Source of the DNA: an uncultured Bacilli bacterium
GTDB lineage: Bacteria > Bacillota_I > Bacilli_A > RF39 > UBA660
Direction: 5' to 3'
Assembly: GCA_934102335.1 (NCBI GenBank)
Contig: CAKOSP010000001.1
Coordinates: 248,001 to 312,000 of the forward strand
DNA: 64,000 nucleotides
How positions within the stretch are numbered: position 1 is the stretch's first letter; each line of letters starts with the position of its first letter. The notes under the pieces are model-generated. The model had not been told where the DNA came from. It saw only the letters and a program-made list of their open reading frames with translations, and did no database searches. The position numbers were made by a program, and so were the translations under genes. This document shows, in pieces, positions 43,487 through 50,517 of this stretch.

Positions 43487-43731
43487 TTTTCATTTTCACC
43501 CTTATTAAAATTTTCTATTATTTGTTCAATCATAAGTTGTTCATTATTATTCAAGTTACATAACTTGTTGTTTTTATCTAATCTTACGCAAGAAACCTCT
43601 ATTTCATCTTCATTATTGTCATTTAATTTATAAACAATATAATTTTTATGATTTTGTAGAACTGCAAAAAGAACTTCTAATTCTTTTTTCTTATTATTCT
43701 TAAATTTTACATTCAATACTGATTTATCCAT
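43483..43731 (-). CDS. yrzB: DUF1292 family protein (YrzB-like)
   Basis: This 82-residue protein sits between ruvX and mltG, the conserved place of yrzB in Bacillota. It shows the family pattern of a beta-rich first half (V-L-F-A-V-L-Q-N, Y-I-V-Y-K-L) and a C-terminal helix E-Q-L-M-I-E-Q-I-I. The sequence is divergent and more basic than the paralog at 17141-17395. It overlaps ruvX by eight bases and mltG by four. Its function is unknown. Confidence 0.75.
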   Translation of the reverse strand: MDKSVLNVKFKNNKKKELEVLFAVLQNHKNYIVYKLNDNNEDEIEVSCVRLDKNNKLCNLNNNEQLMIEQIIENFNKGENEK

Positions 43732-44143
43732 TTTTTTGACCTCTTAAAAATGTTTCCAAAATAATATTTGCAGATACAGAATCAATAACCTTTTTACTAT
43801 TTTTTTCAGTTTTACCTGTAAAATGCAATATACTCATTGCTTCAACTGTACTCAGTCTTTCATCTACAAAATGTACAGTTAGACCATCTTCTTTAAGAAC
43901 TTGAGCAAAATTTATACTTCTTTCAGCCGCAAAGCCCAAACTACCATCCATATTTTTAGGTAGTCCTATAACCACATCTGTAATATTATTTTCTTTAATA
44001 ATAGGCAATAATTTTTCATGTAATTTTTCATATTCTTCAAGTTCATAAAAAATTGGGTCTTTTGGAGTAGATAAAATATTGGTTTTATCCGATATAGCAA
44101 TACCACAACTTTTTGTTCCTAAATCCAAACCTAAATAACGCAT
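43724..44143 (-). CDS. ruvX: RuvX/YqgF-type RNase H-fold nuclease
   Basis: The 139-residue protein has the YqgF fold: L-G-L-D-L-G-T-K-S-C-G-I-A at the N-terminus with the first catalytic Asp, V-V-I-G-L-P-K-N near the middle, and V-D-E-R-L-S-T-V-E-A near residue 97. The family is linked to Holliday junction resolution and to pre-16S rRNA 5' end processing. Its ATG overlaps the ireB stop codon by one base. Confidence 0.92.
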   Translation of the reverse strand: MRYLGLDLGTKSCGIAISDKTNILSTPKDPIFYELEEYEKLHEKLLPIIKENNITDVVIGLPKNMDGSLGFAAERSINFAQVLKEDGLTVHFVDERLSTVEAMSILHFTGKTEKNSKKVIDSVSANIILETFLRGQKNG

Positions 44144-44388
44144 TATTTACCTCTATATCCATTTATAATTGCCATAAGTATTTCACTTCTGTCAAATTTT
44201 TTTATTTTTTTCCTTGCATTTTCATAACTTGTAATATAAGTTGGATCATTAGTCATTAAAAATCCAATTAATTGATTAGTAGAGTCATAACCCGCATCAT
44301 CTAAAGAATTCATTATTTCATTTAAAGTAAGTAAAATTAATTCTTGACGAATATTTTTAACACTAAATACTGAAGTTTTACTATCCAT
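44143..44388 (-). CDS. ireB: IreB-family regulatory phosphoprotein
   Basis: The protein has 81 residues from the ATG at 44388, with GAGGTG upstream. It matches IreB/YrzL (DUF965): an F-S-V-K-N-I-R-Q-E-L core, then Y-D-S-T-N-Q-L-I-G-F-L-M-T-N-D-P-T-Y-I-T. IreB is phosphorylated at its N-terminal Thr residues by the PASTA kinase in enterococci and influences cephalosporin resistance and MurA turnover. It heads the ireB-ruvX-yrzB-mltG-trmR-trhP1-trhP2 run; alaS, usually before it, is absent. Confidence 0.9.
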   Translation of the reverse strand: MDSKTSVFSVKNIRQELILLTLNEIMNSLDDAGYDSTNQLIGFLMTNDPTYITSYENARKKIKKFDRSEILMAIINGYRGK

Positions 44389-44454
44389 AACCTGCACCTC
44401 AAGTCACAATAATTTTATCATTTATTAATAACATTGGCAAGACTACATTAAAAA

Positions 44455-44530
44455 ACGGCAGAGCTCATATGACTGAATTAACACATAATTCTTATATTAA
44501 AAAATAAATCATATGAGGCTTATATGCCGT
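44455..44530 (-). terminator. Long imperfect hairpin ending the DUF3800 operon
   Basis: ACGGCA (44455-44460) pairs with TGCCGT (44525-44530), and CTCATATGA (44464-44472) pairs with TCATATGAG (44509-44517), enclosing a 36-base AT-rich loop. On the minus strand the stem is followed by six T. It may be a terminator with a large apical loop, or a small RNA released from the operon's 3' end. Confidence 0.6.
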
Positions 44531-44592
44531 CAAAAAATATTATAATTATTTTTATAAATAAAGCAATCTATTATGAAAGACAATTTTTTACA

Positions 44593-45270
44593 TTATTTGC
44601 CAAATGTTTTAGAAGGAAATTTACTCTCAAAAATTATAAATGGTTTAATTATATTATAAAATTCATCAGTTGTATTATTATATTTTTTAAAAAGAGAATT
44701 AGAAATAATATCTACCCACTGTATTAAATAACACGATTCTGATTCCAAATAATTAACTTGAAAATTAATCTTATATTTAAGTTCCCCTGTATCAATCCTT
44801 TCCAAAACCAGCCTATTATATAAATATGGTTTTAAAGATAATCTGTTGCCAATCTTAACATCCCTATTATCTAAATATAAATTAATGTATTTTACCTCTG
44901 GATAATCTTTAATAACATTTTTGATTATCAACTGAACCAAATAGTTATAACAAGCATTTTTATCATCGGAAGTTGATATTAAAAATGTAGTTTTTTTAAT
45001 ATCTAAAACAATATATCTTACTTTAACATTTTTGGCTAAAATAGCATTAAGTAAATCAATTCTTGACCCTCTTTTTAAACTATTTCCTTTAACTTCTTTA
45101 CCCTTTTTTATATTTTCTTTAATTTTATATCTATTTATTACTCGACCAGCTCTTCTATTCATTGGTTTTAAAACATCTTGTTCAATTTCAATTGCGGATA
45201 TTAAAAAGTATCTTGATCCTTTAAGACCTAAGTCCCCAGACTCATCAAAAAAAAGATTAATTTTATTCAT
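44593..45270 (-). CDS. DUF3800 domain protein
   Basis: The 225-residue protein opens with L-F-F-D-E-S-G-D-L-G (acidic residues Asp9, Glu10, Asp13), the hallmark of DUF3800, and continues with the alternating core V-R-Y-I-V-L-D-I-K and L-Y-L-D-N-R, ending with W-V-D-I-I-S-N-S. The fold is thought to be RNase H-like, and such genes are common in accessory and defence-related contexts. GGGGGA precedes the ATG. It is the last gene of the 46816-44593 operon and is followed by the long hairpin. Confidence 0.8.
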   Translation of the reverse strand: MNKINLFFDESGDLGLKGSRYFLISAIEIEQDVLKPMNRRAGRVINRYKIKENIKKGKEVKGNSLKRGSRIDLLNAILAKNVKVRYIVLDIKKTTFLISTSDDKNACYNYLVQLIIKNVIKDYPEVKYINLYLDNRDVKIGNRLSLKPYLYNRLVLERIDTGELKYKINFQVNYLESESCYLIQWVDIISNSLFKKYNNTTDEFYNIIKPFIIFESKFPSKTFGK

Positions 45271-45325
45271 CTAAATCCCCCAGCTAAATAATATAAGGGG
45301 TATAAATAAAAAATAATGTCGTATA

Positions 45326-45709
45326 TTAGTTAAATGCTAACTCTACTGCCAATTTCTCGTCTTCTATGGCAATAAATAAAAATATTGCTCCACTTATCGC
45401 AATTAATAAAGATCCCATAAATGAAAGGATAGTTAATTTTTTCTTTTTAGGGCTATCGCTTTCTTTTAATTTTTTCAAATCATTAAATGAATCTTTTAAG
45501 AAATAAATATATACTATTAAGAGTATAAAAAAGATAGTCACCAAAACTTGTCTATACTTAGTTTTATCTTCAGCATTTTGAAATATAAAATACTTTCTTT
45601 CTAAATTATTAGAATAATAACTTAAAAATATTATAAAAAGATAAATAACCCATATAAAATCCTCAGTATTTATCTGTCTCAATTTTTCTTCCAAATTAAA
45701 ACTATCCAT
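45326..45709 (-). CDS. Small membrane protein, unknown function
   Basis: The 127-residue protein has three hydrophobic segments (about 18-34, 53-70 and 95-117) separated by short charged loops. I recognise no family. No clear Shine-Dalgarno sequence precedes the ATG, 21 bases after the upstream stop, so translation may depend on coupling. It sits between the transglutaminase-like and DUF3800 genes. Confidence 0.6.
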   Translation of the reverse strand: MDSFNLEEKLRQINTEDFIWVIYLFIIFLSYYSNNLERKYFIFQNAEDKTKYRQVLVTIFFILLIVYIYFLKDSFNDLKKLKESDSPKKKKLTILSFMGSLLIAISGAIFLFIAIEDEKLAVELAFN

Positions 45710-45730
45710 AATTATATATATGAATAGTTT

Positions 45731-46816
45731 CTATTTTTTTAACTTTCTTATCAGTGAAGTAATATGTTCATAATTTTCACTATTTTTTAAATAAAATTGT
45801 TCAAAGATGTCTTGGTTTTTATCACATACATCTTTAGCAGTGGATATTAGTGTTTTAAGTTCTCGTGCATCAATGCTATCAGGTATATTTTTAAAAGCTC
45901 TTTTAAAATCTTTAGAATTTTCATAATTAAAATCAGTTCTTTTTATTCTAATTTCATAACCCCTATCATCAACTAACCTTTTTTTATCAGAAGTTACACT
46001 ATATGTACTTGTGTTTGTTGGATCTAAAAAATAACTTTGATTATTATAAATAACATAATTTAAAACATGATTACCATGAAAATAATCAAATATACTATGT
46101 CCTCTCTTATATTTATAATTATAATTTATGTTATAATCTTCTAAACCCATAATTTTCAAAGTACTTTCTAAAATCTTTAAAGCTTCAGGATCTATGGTAT
46201 GATTAAAAACATTAATTAATAAATGTTCCATACTTCCTAATTGGATATTTTCATCTGGCATACTAATATTGCATTGAACTTCAGCTTCTCTACAATAAGT
46301 AGAAAATATGTAAGCATCATATTGCAATTGTCTTAATACCTTATCCAAAAATGGGGTAATATGCCTACAAACGCCAACGCCAGAACTGATATTTGCACTT
46401 AAAATCTTTGAATCATCAATAATATTATTTTTTGAATAATTAAAATTTTTATCATAAGATAAATACCCATTATATAATGCATAAGTATATGACGCGTAAA
46501 CTTGGGCAGGATCCTTAAAGTCAAATTCTTTAATTAATAAAGCAAAATTTTTTATAATATCATCCTGAATGTTTTTTATTTCTGTTATTTCTTTAGAATA
46601 AGATTCTAAAGAAAATATTTTTTGTAAGCAAAATAATATCACAGATATATTACCAATAGCAGTAATTGGCAAAGTCATCAATTGTAGTTGAGTATTAGCC
46701 TCTAATATATTAGTAGCTATACTTAACCCATATATACAAATTTCAACAAAATTAATTTTTTTAAAAGTATTATAATTTATGGAATTACATATTTCTTCCA
46801 ATTTTTTATTTTTCAT
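45731..46816 (-). CDS. Transglutaminase-like membrane protein
   Basis: The 361-residue protein has a hydrophobic hairpin near the N-terminus (about 23-37 and 47-65) and a C-terminal domain that looks like a transglutaminase/cysteine-protease fold. The candidate triad is Cys150 in G-V-G-V-C-R-H, His250 in G-N-H-V-L-N-Y-V and Asp265 in Y-F-L-D-P-T-N. It could cleave or crosslink proteins, or be an amidase; the substrate is unknown. Its ribosome site GGGG can be hidden in a small leader hairpin. It is the first gene of the three-gene accessory operon. Confidence 0.7.
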   Translation of the reverse strand: MKNKKLEEICNSINYNTFKKINFVEICIYGLSIATNILEANTQLQLMTLPITAIGNISVILFCLQKIFSLESYSKEITEIKNIQDDIIKNFALLIKEFDFKDPAQVYASYTYALYNGYLSYDKNFNYSKNNIIDDSKILSANISSGVGVCRHITPFLDKVLRQLQYDAYIFSTYCREAEVQCNISMPDENIQLGSMEHLLINVFNHTIDPEALKILESTLKIMGLEDYNINYNYKYKRGHSIFDYFHGNHVLNYVIYNNQSYFLDPTNTSTYSVTSDKKRLVDDRGYEIRIKRTDFNYENSKDFKRAFKNIPDSIDARELKTLISTAKDVCDKNQDIFEQFYLKNSENYEHITSLIRKLKK

Positions 46817-46819
46817 AAC

Positions 46820-46836
46820 AGCCCCACATCAGGGCT
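46820..46836 (-). promoter_or_regulatory. Leader hairpin covering the ribosome site
   Basis: AGCCC and GGGCT pair around a seven-base loop, and the 3' arm contains the GGGG Shine-Dalgarno sequence of the transglutaminase-like gene. With transcription starting only about 15-20 bases upstream, the fold could lower or regulate translation. Confidence 0.45.
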
Positions 46837-46865
46837 ATACTAACATATGTTTTAGTAAAGTTCAA
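46837..46865 (-). promoter_or_regulatory. Promoter of the accessory operon
   Basis: TTGAAC (46860-46865) and TAGTAT (46837-46842) are 17 bases apart. The start point would lie just before the leader hairpin. Confidence 0.5.
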
Positions 46866-47042
46866 CATAAAGCTAACTAAATCATTATTACTTAAGCATG
46901 AAAAGTTCGAGTATCAATTAAATTTAGTACTCTTTTGGTGAAAGTATAACAATCACTAAGATTAAAACCTTAAACAATAAAATTATTCAAATTTATGATA
47001 TAATAAATATTACATAACATATATATAAGGTGGTATAAAAAT

Positions 47043-47149
47043 ATGGCTAAAAAGAAAATCTGATTTTAATTTTATTACCATTATTAATAATTGTAAAGAT
47101 TATGCTAACTATTGGGCAATATACAATATTTCAAGATAAGAAAAAATAA
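47043..47149 (+). pseudogene. Broken small membrane peptide gene
   Basis: An ATG with AGGTGG about nine bases upstream and a TATAAT further upstream reads M-A-K-K-K-I and then TGA. In the -1 frame, the DNA from that point to the TAA at 47147-47149 encodes a continuous hydrophobic stretch ending I-F-Q-D-K-K-K. A single-base deletion would explain this. It is followed at once by a strong terminator, so it once looked like a complete ~35-residue peptide unit. Confidence 0.4.
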
Positions 47150-47150
47150 A

Positions 47151-47186
47151 AAACTACTCTCAATTTTGTTTGAGAGTAGTTTTTTA
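47151..47186. terminator. Bidirectional terminator
   Basis: AAACTACTCTCAA and TTGAGAGTAGTTT pair around a short loop with T-runs on both strands. It ends the tRNA transcript (minus strand) and the small peptide unit (plus strand). Confidence 0.85.
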
Positions 47187-47218
47187 TTACCTCGAAAAGT
47201 TCGAGTATTTATCAAATC

Positions 47219-47303
47219 TGGTGCAGGTAAAGGGACTTGAACCCCCACGGACTGCTCCACTAGATCCTAAGTCTAGCGCGTCTACCAATTTCGCCATACC
47301 TGC
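47219..47303 (-). tRNA. tRNA-Leu (UAG)
   Basis: The 85-base gene has an acceptor GCAGGTA paired with TACCTGC, an encoded CCA end, a long variable arm, GGTTCAAGTCC in the T arm, and an anticodon loop C-T-T-A-G-G-A giving anticodon TAG. It is the second gene of a two-tRNA unit. Confidence 0.95.
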
Positions 47304-47306
47304 ATA

Positions 47307-47383
47307 TGGTGGACCTTGTAGGACTCGAACCTACGACCGCCCGGTTATGAGCCGGATGCTCTAACCAACTGAGCTAAAGGTCC
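47307..47383 (-). tRNA. tRNA with CAT anticodon, probably Ile2
   Basis: The 77-base gene has acceptor GGACCTT/AAGGTCC, discriminator A, an encoded CCA, GGTTCGAGTCC in the T arm and anticodon CAT at 47347-47349. The acceptor and arms look like the Bacillota tRNA-Ile whose C34 is changed to lysidine by TilS. Elongator Met cannot be excluded by eye. Initiator Met is unlikely because the first acceptor pair is G-C. Confidence 0.93.
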
Positions 47384-47445
47384 ATTGCCTATTAAATATA
47401 TCATAAATTTAAATATGTTGCAATATTTTTTGTGAGATTTAAAAA

Positions 47446-47472
47446 AAAGATAAACAAATTATTGTTTATCTT
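47446..47472 (-). terminator. Terminator of the 47459 gene
   Basis: AAGATAAACA and TGTTTATCTT pair around a short loop, followed by eight T on the minus strand. Confidence 0.75.
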
Positions 47473-47875
47473 GTAACATATTAAGTAAGTCAATTTTAAA
47501 CATATCTTTTTGAGCATTAGCTTTACTAATCATAATACCTTTATATGTAGTTAATTCAGAACGATGGCCTTCAAGTAAAATATCTTCTGGTGTAATAGTT
47601 TCAAGCATTACTACACCTTCCTTTTTATGTACTGAATAAATTAATTTTACCTCACCATGAATTTGAGCAAACATTTTATCACTAGGTAATTTTAACTCAT
47701 AAGTATCAACATCAGTACCAGATTTTTTTAACTCTCCAACAAACTTTCCATTTCTTAAATCAGAATAATATTCAAAATTTAATTTTTTAAAAGCAAGCAT
47801 ATTATATTTTTTTAATGCTCTTTCTAACTTTCTATATTCGTTCTCATCAATATAGTCTAAAACATAACCTTTCAT
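47459..47875 (-). CDS. Unknown conserved-looking soluble protein
   Basis: I do not recognise this 138-residue protein. It is soluble, mixed alpha/beta, with a helical N-terminus (D-E-N-E-Y-R-K-L-E-R-A-L-K-K-Y), two or three strands in the middle (M-F-A-Q-I-H-G-E-V-K-L-I-Y-S-V), and E-T-I-T-P-E-D-I-L-L-E-G-H near residue 93. It has no cysteine and no membrane segment. GGGGTAGGG precedes the ATG and its own terminator follows, so it is a single-gene unit between the tRNAs and the Smr gene. Confidence 0.65.
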   Translation of the reverse strand: MKGYVLDYIDENEYRKLERALKKYNMLAFKKLNFEYYSDLRNGKFVGELKKSGTDVDTYELKLPSDKMFAQIHGEVKLIYSVHKKEGVVMLETITPEDILLEGHRSELTTYKGIMISKANAQKDMFKIDLLNMLQDKQ

Positions 47876-47976
47876 AAACCCTACCCCCTAATTACAAATA
47901 AATTGTAGCACAATTGTTTGTGTTTGTCAAATTGTGTATATATTTCACTTGAATACTGGAAATAAATTATCTAACA

Positions 47977-48011
47977 AAAAAGGCAATTTGTCAAGAAAAA
48001 TTGCCTTTTAG
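47977..48011 (-). terminator. Terminator of the Smr gene
   Basis: AAAAGGCAAT and ATTGCCTTTT pair around a 12-base loop, with a T-run on the minus strand. Confidence 0.7.
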
Positions 48012-48265
48012 TGTTTTAAATAAACTATTGTTTCCCCTAAATTCCAATTATTAAGAGTAAATTGATCTACATTTTTATTTTCTTTTAATACTCTATGTAC
48101 TTCTTTTGTTAAAATGTTTGTACTTTTCCCATGAATAACCCTAACCACAGGCTCTTTCATTTTTACTGCATCACTAATAAACTGATTAACTAAAGCCTCA
48201 ACCATACTTACTATTTCACCATGTAAATCCAATTGCAAAGTCTTACTAGTTACTATTGCCTTCAT
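48008..48265 (-). CDS. Stand-alone Smr domain protein
   Basis: This 85-residue protein is a single Smr domain: L-D-L-H-G near residue 12 and R-V-I-H-G-K-S-T-N-I-L near 43, matching the L-D-x-H-G and H-G-K-G-x-G-x-L motifs. Smr domains of MutS2-type proteins are nicking endonucleases or RNA-binding modules; small stand-alone versions are less well understood. Its start overlaps the stop of the PfkB-like gene by four bases, so the two are coupled. Confidence 0.82.
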   Translation of the reverse strand: MKAIVTSKTLQLDLHGEIVSMVEALVNQFISDAVKMKEPVVRVIHGKSTNILTKEVHRVLKENKNVDQFTLNNWNLGETIVYLKH

Positions 48266-49377
48266 TGACTATTATTTGCTGGAGGATTTATACCAGGATT
48301 ATTTAAATTATTTCCCATAACTGGCTGTACAGGCTTTTGAACAACTGTAGCTTGGTTATTTTGTTGAACATTTATATTTTCAGAAGGAGTATTATTTACA
48401 ACTGGCGGAGTTTGAACCGGTATCTGTTCAGGAGTTTGTTCAGTTTGAATATGCGGTGTAGCATGATTTTGATTGCCAAATTTTTTAGTATAATATGCTA
48501 AAACCTCATTTAATGCAGGAATTGAAGATTTAGATCCAAATTTTGAAACGCTTAAACCAGCAGCTATATTAGCAATTTGAATACACTTTTCAATGTCATA
48601 TCCAACCGACACGCCATAAACAAAAGCTCCTCTAAATACATTACTAGAACCACTTTTATCAGAGGCTGCTATATCAATACCTTTTATCATATTAATTTTC
48701 TTATCTTTTGTATATAAAGCTCCACTAGCTCCTAAAGTTATGACTATATTACTCCTAGGATATTTATCTAAAAGTTTATTATATAAGTTAACTAATGATT
48801 GAGCATTATTTACATCTACTTGTAATTTAGTTACGGATGAAGCGAATTCCAAAGTAGCCAATATATATTTTCCGTACTTACATAATTCTTTAGTTTCTAA
48901 ATCATCTTTTTTAGCAAAAACAAAGTTATCTTTATTTGGATATTTATTTATAGCGGTAAGAAAAGCATGATATTCATTACTATCTCCTAAAATATAATCA
49001 GGTTCTACTTGCCAACTTTCTTTTTTTATATAAGCACGCTCAGGCATTATATCAAATTTAGTATTATTACCATTCACTTTATCTACTAATATAAAAGCTG
49101 TTGGAGTAGGTTTATCAAAAGTCGTTTCTAAATATTCTAATCTTACACCACTTTGAGCAAGCTCTTTTCTAATTTTATTTCCATAGTCATCTCCACCAAC
49201 AACAGATGCTATATACGTTTCAAGACCCCAAGAAGCTAATAAAATAGAGCAATCATAGGCAAATCCTCCACCACTTTCAACCTTATCTTGTATTAAATAT
49301 GTTTTACCTTCCTCAGGAAAAGAATCAACTTTACAAGTCATATTATAAGAAACCAAACCAAAACATAATGCTCTCAT
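48262..49377 (-). CDS. PfkB-fold protein with altered catalytic site and proline-rich tail
   Basis: The 371-residue protein has a ribokinase/PfkB fold over residues 1-300: the G-G-G-F-A-Y-D-C motif near 36-43 corresponds to signature 1, and I-T-L-G-A-S-G-A-L near 213-221 to the nucleotide site. In signature 2 the usual D-T-x-G-A-G-D reads D-K-S-G-S-S-N at 240-246, so the catalytic Asp is Asn246 and the anion-hole Gly-Ala-Gly is changed. Sugar kinase activity is doubtful. A ~70-residue tail rich in Pro, Gln and Asn follows. It is coupled to the Smr gene. Confidence 0.8.
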   Translation of the reverse strand: MRALCFGLVSYNMTCKVDSFPEEGKTYLIQDKVESGGGFAYDCSILLASWGLETYIASVVGGDDYGNKIRKELAQSGVRLEYLETTFDKPTPTAFILVDKVNGNNTKFDIMPERAYIKKESWQVEPDYILGDSNEYHAFLTAINKYPNKDNFVFAKKDDLETKELCKYGKYILATLEFASSVTKLQVDVNNAQSLVNLYNKLLDKYPRSNIVITLGASGALYTKDKKINMIKGIDIAASDKSGSSNVFRGAFVYGVSVGYDIEKCIQIANIAAGLSVSKFGSKSSIPALNEVLAYYTKKFGNQNHATPHIQTEQTPEQIPVQTPPVVNNTPSENINVQQNNQATVVQKPVQPVMGNNLNNPGINPPANNSQ

Positions 49378-49432
49378 AATAACCTCCTTATTCTAAACAC
49401 TATTATATAATAATTTTTAGCAAATTTCCACT

Positions 49433-50080
49433 CTAATTAAGATTATCTTTTTTTATTATAAATAAATTATTCTTTTTATAAAAAGCATAAAATATATTAT
49501 TTAATTTTATGTTCTGATGAATTAATTCATTTTTTAACCAAACTTCCGTTTTGCCAATTTTAGTTAAAGCCTTTAGATTTACACTTCCATCAACTATAAT
49601 TGGAATTGGATAAGCACTTTTATTCTTAAACCAATTATATTTAAATATTGAAAGTTTACCATTAGGTTCTAAAAAGGCATATTCAATTTGATCTATACTT
49701 CTAATTTCTTTTTGTCTCATACTAATTAACAAATCATCTAAATTATATCTTTGTTTAACCATTTCTTTATAATTAATTTTACCATTGCAAATAATAAGAG
49801 ATGGTTTACCATCTAAAACAGTTCTAATCTTTCTTGATTTCATTGTTAAATATGCTAAGCCAATTTCTAAAACCACCAATAACATAATGGGAATAACCGT
49901 AAATAACATAGAGTCATTTTTATTTTCAATAGATATTGCTACCAATTCTGCTATAAGAATAGACACTATTAAATCAACAATACCCAATTGACCAATTTCT
50001 CTTTTACCCATCATTCTATAAGCCAAGGTTATAAAAAAATAAAAGAAAATAGTTCTATATATTACTGTCAACAATTCCAT
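49433..50080 (-). CDS. yrbG: DUF421/YetF-family membrane protein (YrbG-like)
   Basis: The 215-residue protein has three N-terminal membrane helices (about 5-22, 31-48 and 57-77), then the cytoplasmic DUF421 domain with L-D-G-K-P-S-L-I-I-C-N-G-K-I and D-D-L-L-I-S-M-R-Q-K-E-I-R-S-I-D. The function of the family is unknown. The divergent neighbour is yrzE, as in the B. subtilis tgt-yrzE-yrbG region. GGTGAT precedes the ATG. Confidence 0.88.
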   Translation of the reverse strand: MELLTVIYRTIFFYFFITLAYRMMGKREIGQLGIVDLIVSILIAELVAISIENKNDSMLFTVIPIMLLVVLEIGLAYLTMKSRKIRTVLDGKPSLIICNGKINYKEMVKQRYNLDDLLISMRQKEIRSIDQIEYAFLEPNGKLSIFKYNWFKNKSAYPIPIIVDGSVNLKALTKIGKTEVWLKNELIHQNIKLNNIFYAFYKKNNLFIIKKDNLN

Positions 50081-50154
50081 AAAATCACCTATTTTTATTA
50101 TGATTTATTTATATTTTTTTTAATCAAACATATTATTAATTAGGTGATTTTATG
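50078..50154. repeat. 14-bp inverted repeat spanning the yrbG/yrzE starts
   Basis: CATAAAATCACCTA (50078-50091) and TAGGTGATTTTATG (50141-50154) are exact reverse complements. Each contains the ribosome site and start codon of one divergent gene. Confidence 0.7.
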
Positions 50155-50517
50155 AAAAAAATGTTATTTTACGCTAAAACTTTAGGAATATTTTCTCTTA
50201 TTCAAATTATAATTATTTTCCTTTGTAGTATTTTAAATATAATCTTTAATTCAAGTAATATAACTACAATTATCTTATTTATATCAAATATAGCTTTATT
50301 TGTATTTCTAGGTTTTCAAAATGGTAAAAATAGCACTAAAAAAGGCCTAGTTACCGGATTATTACTAGGTCTATTATTAGTTTTATTTTTATTTATCTTA
50401 TATATAATTTTTTATGAATTTAGTTTTGATATAAACAAAGTAGTTTATTATTTATCACTTATTTTATCCTCAACTCTAGGAAGTATAATTGGTAAAAACA
50501 AACAAAAAAAAGATTAA
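50152..50517 (+). CDS. yrzE: TIGR04086-type membrane protein (YrzE-like)
   Basis: The 121-residue protein has four predicted membrane helices and the G-F-Q-N-G-K-N-S-T-K-K-G-L-V-T-G-L-L-L-G pattern of the YrzE/TIGR04086 family. Its function is unknown. AGGTGA lies upstream of the ATG. It is divergent from yrbG, and its end overlaps the next convergent gene by four bases. Confidence 0.82.
   Translation: MKKMLFYAKTLGIFSLIQIIIIFLCSILNIIFNSSNITTIILFISNIALFVFLGFQNGKNSTKKGLVTGLLLGLLLVLFLFILYIIFYEFSFDINKVVYYLSLILSSTLGSIIGKNKQKKD

Larger units (their letters stand above)
46900..47208 (+). repeat. Pair of 15-bp direct repeats next to tRNA-Leu
   Basis: GAAAAGTTCGAGTAT occurs at 46900-46914 and again at 47194-47208, flanking a ~280-bp segment with a broken small ORF and a terminator. 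The second copy ends 11 bases from the 3' end of tRNA-Leu and also forms a CTCGAA-aag-TTCGAG hairpin. It could be a relic of a small insertion. Confidence 0.5.

Noticed and set aside
47043..47060. Programmed -1 frameshifting at the A-rich stretch of the small peptide
   Set aside because: The slip site reads T AAA AAG in the zero frame and lacks the X-XXY-YYZ form, and no stimulating structure follows; a simple one-base deletion is likelier.
47170..47364. 64-codon plus-strand frame over the tRNAs
   Set aside because: It is read through the antisense of two tRNA genes and a terminator, a classic false ORF.
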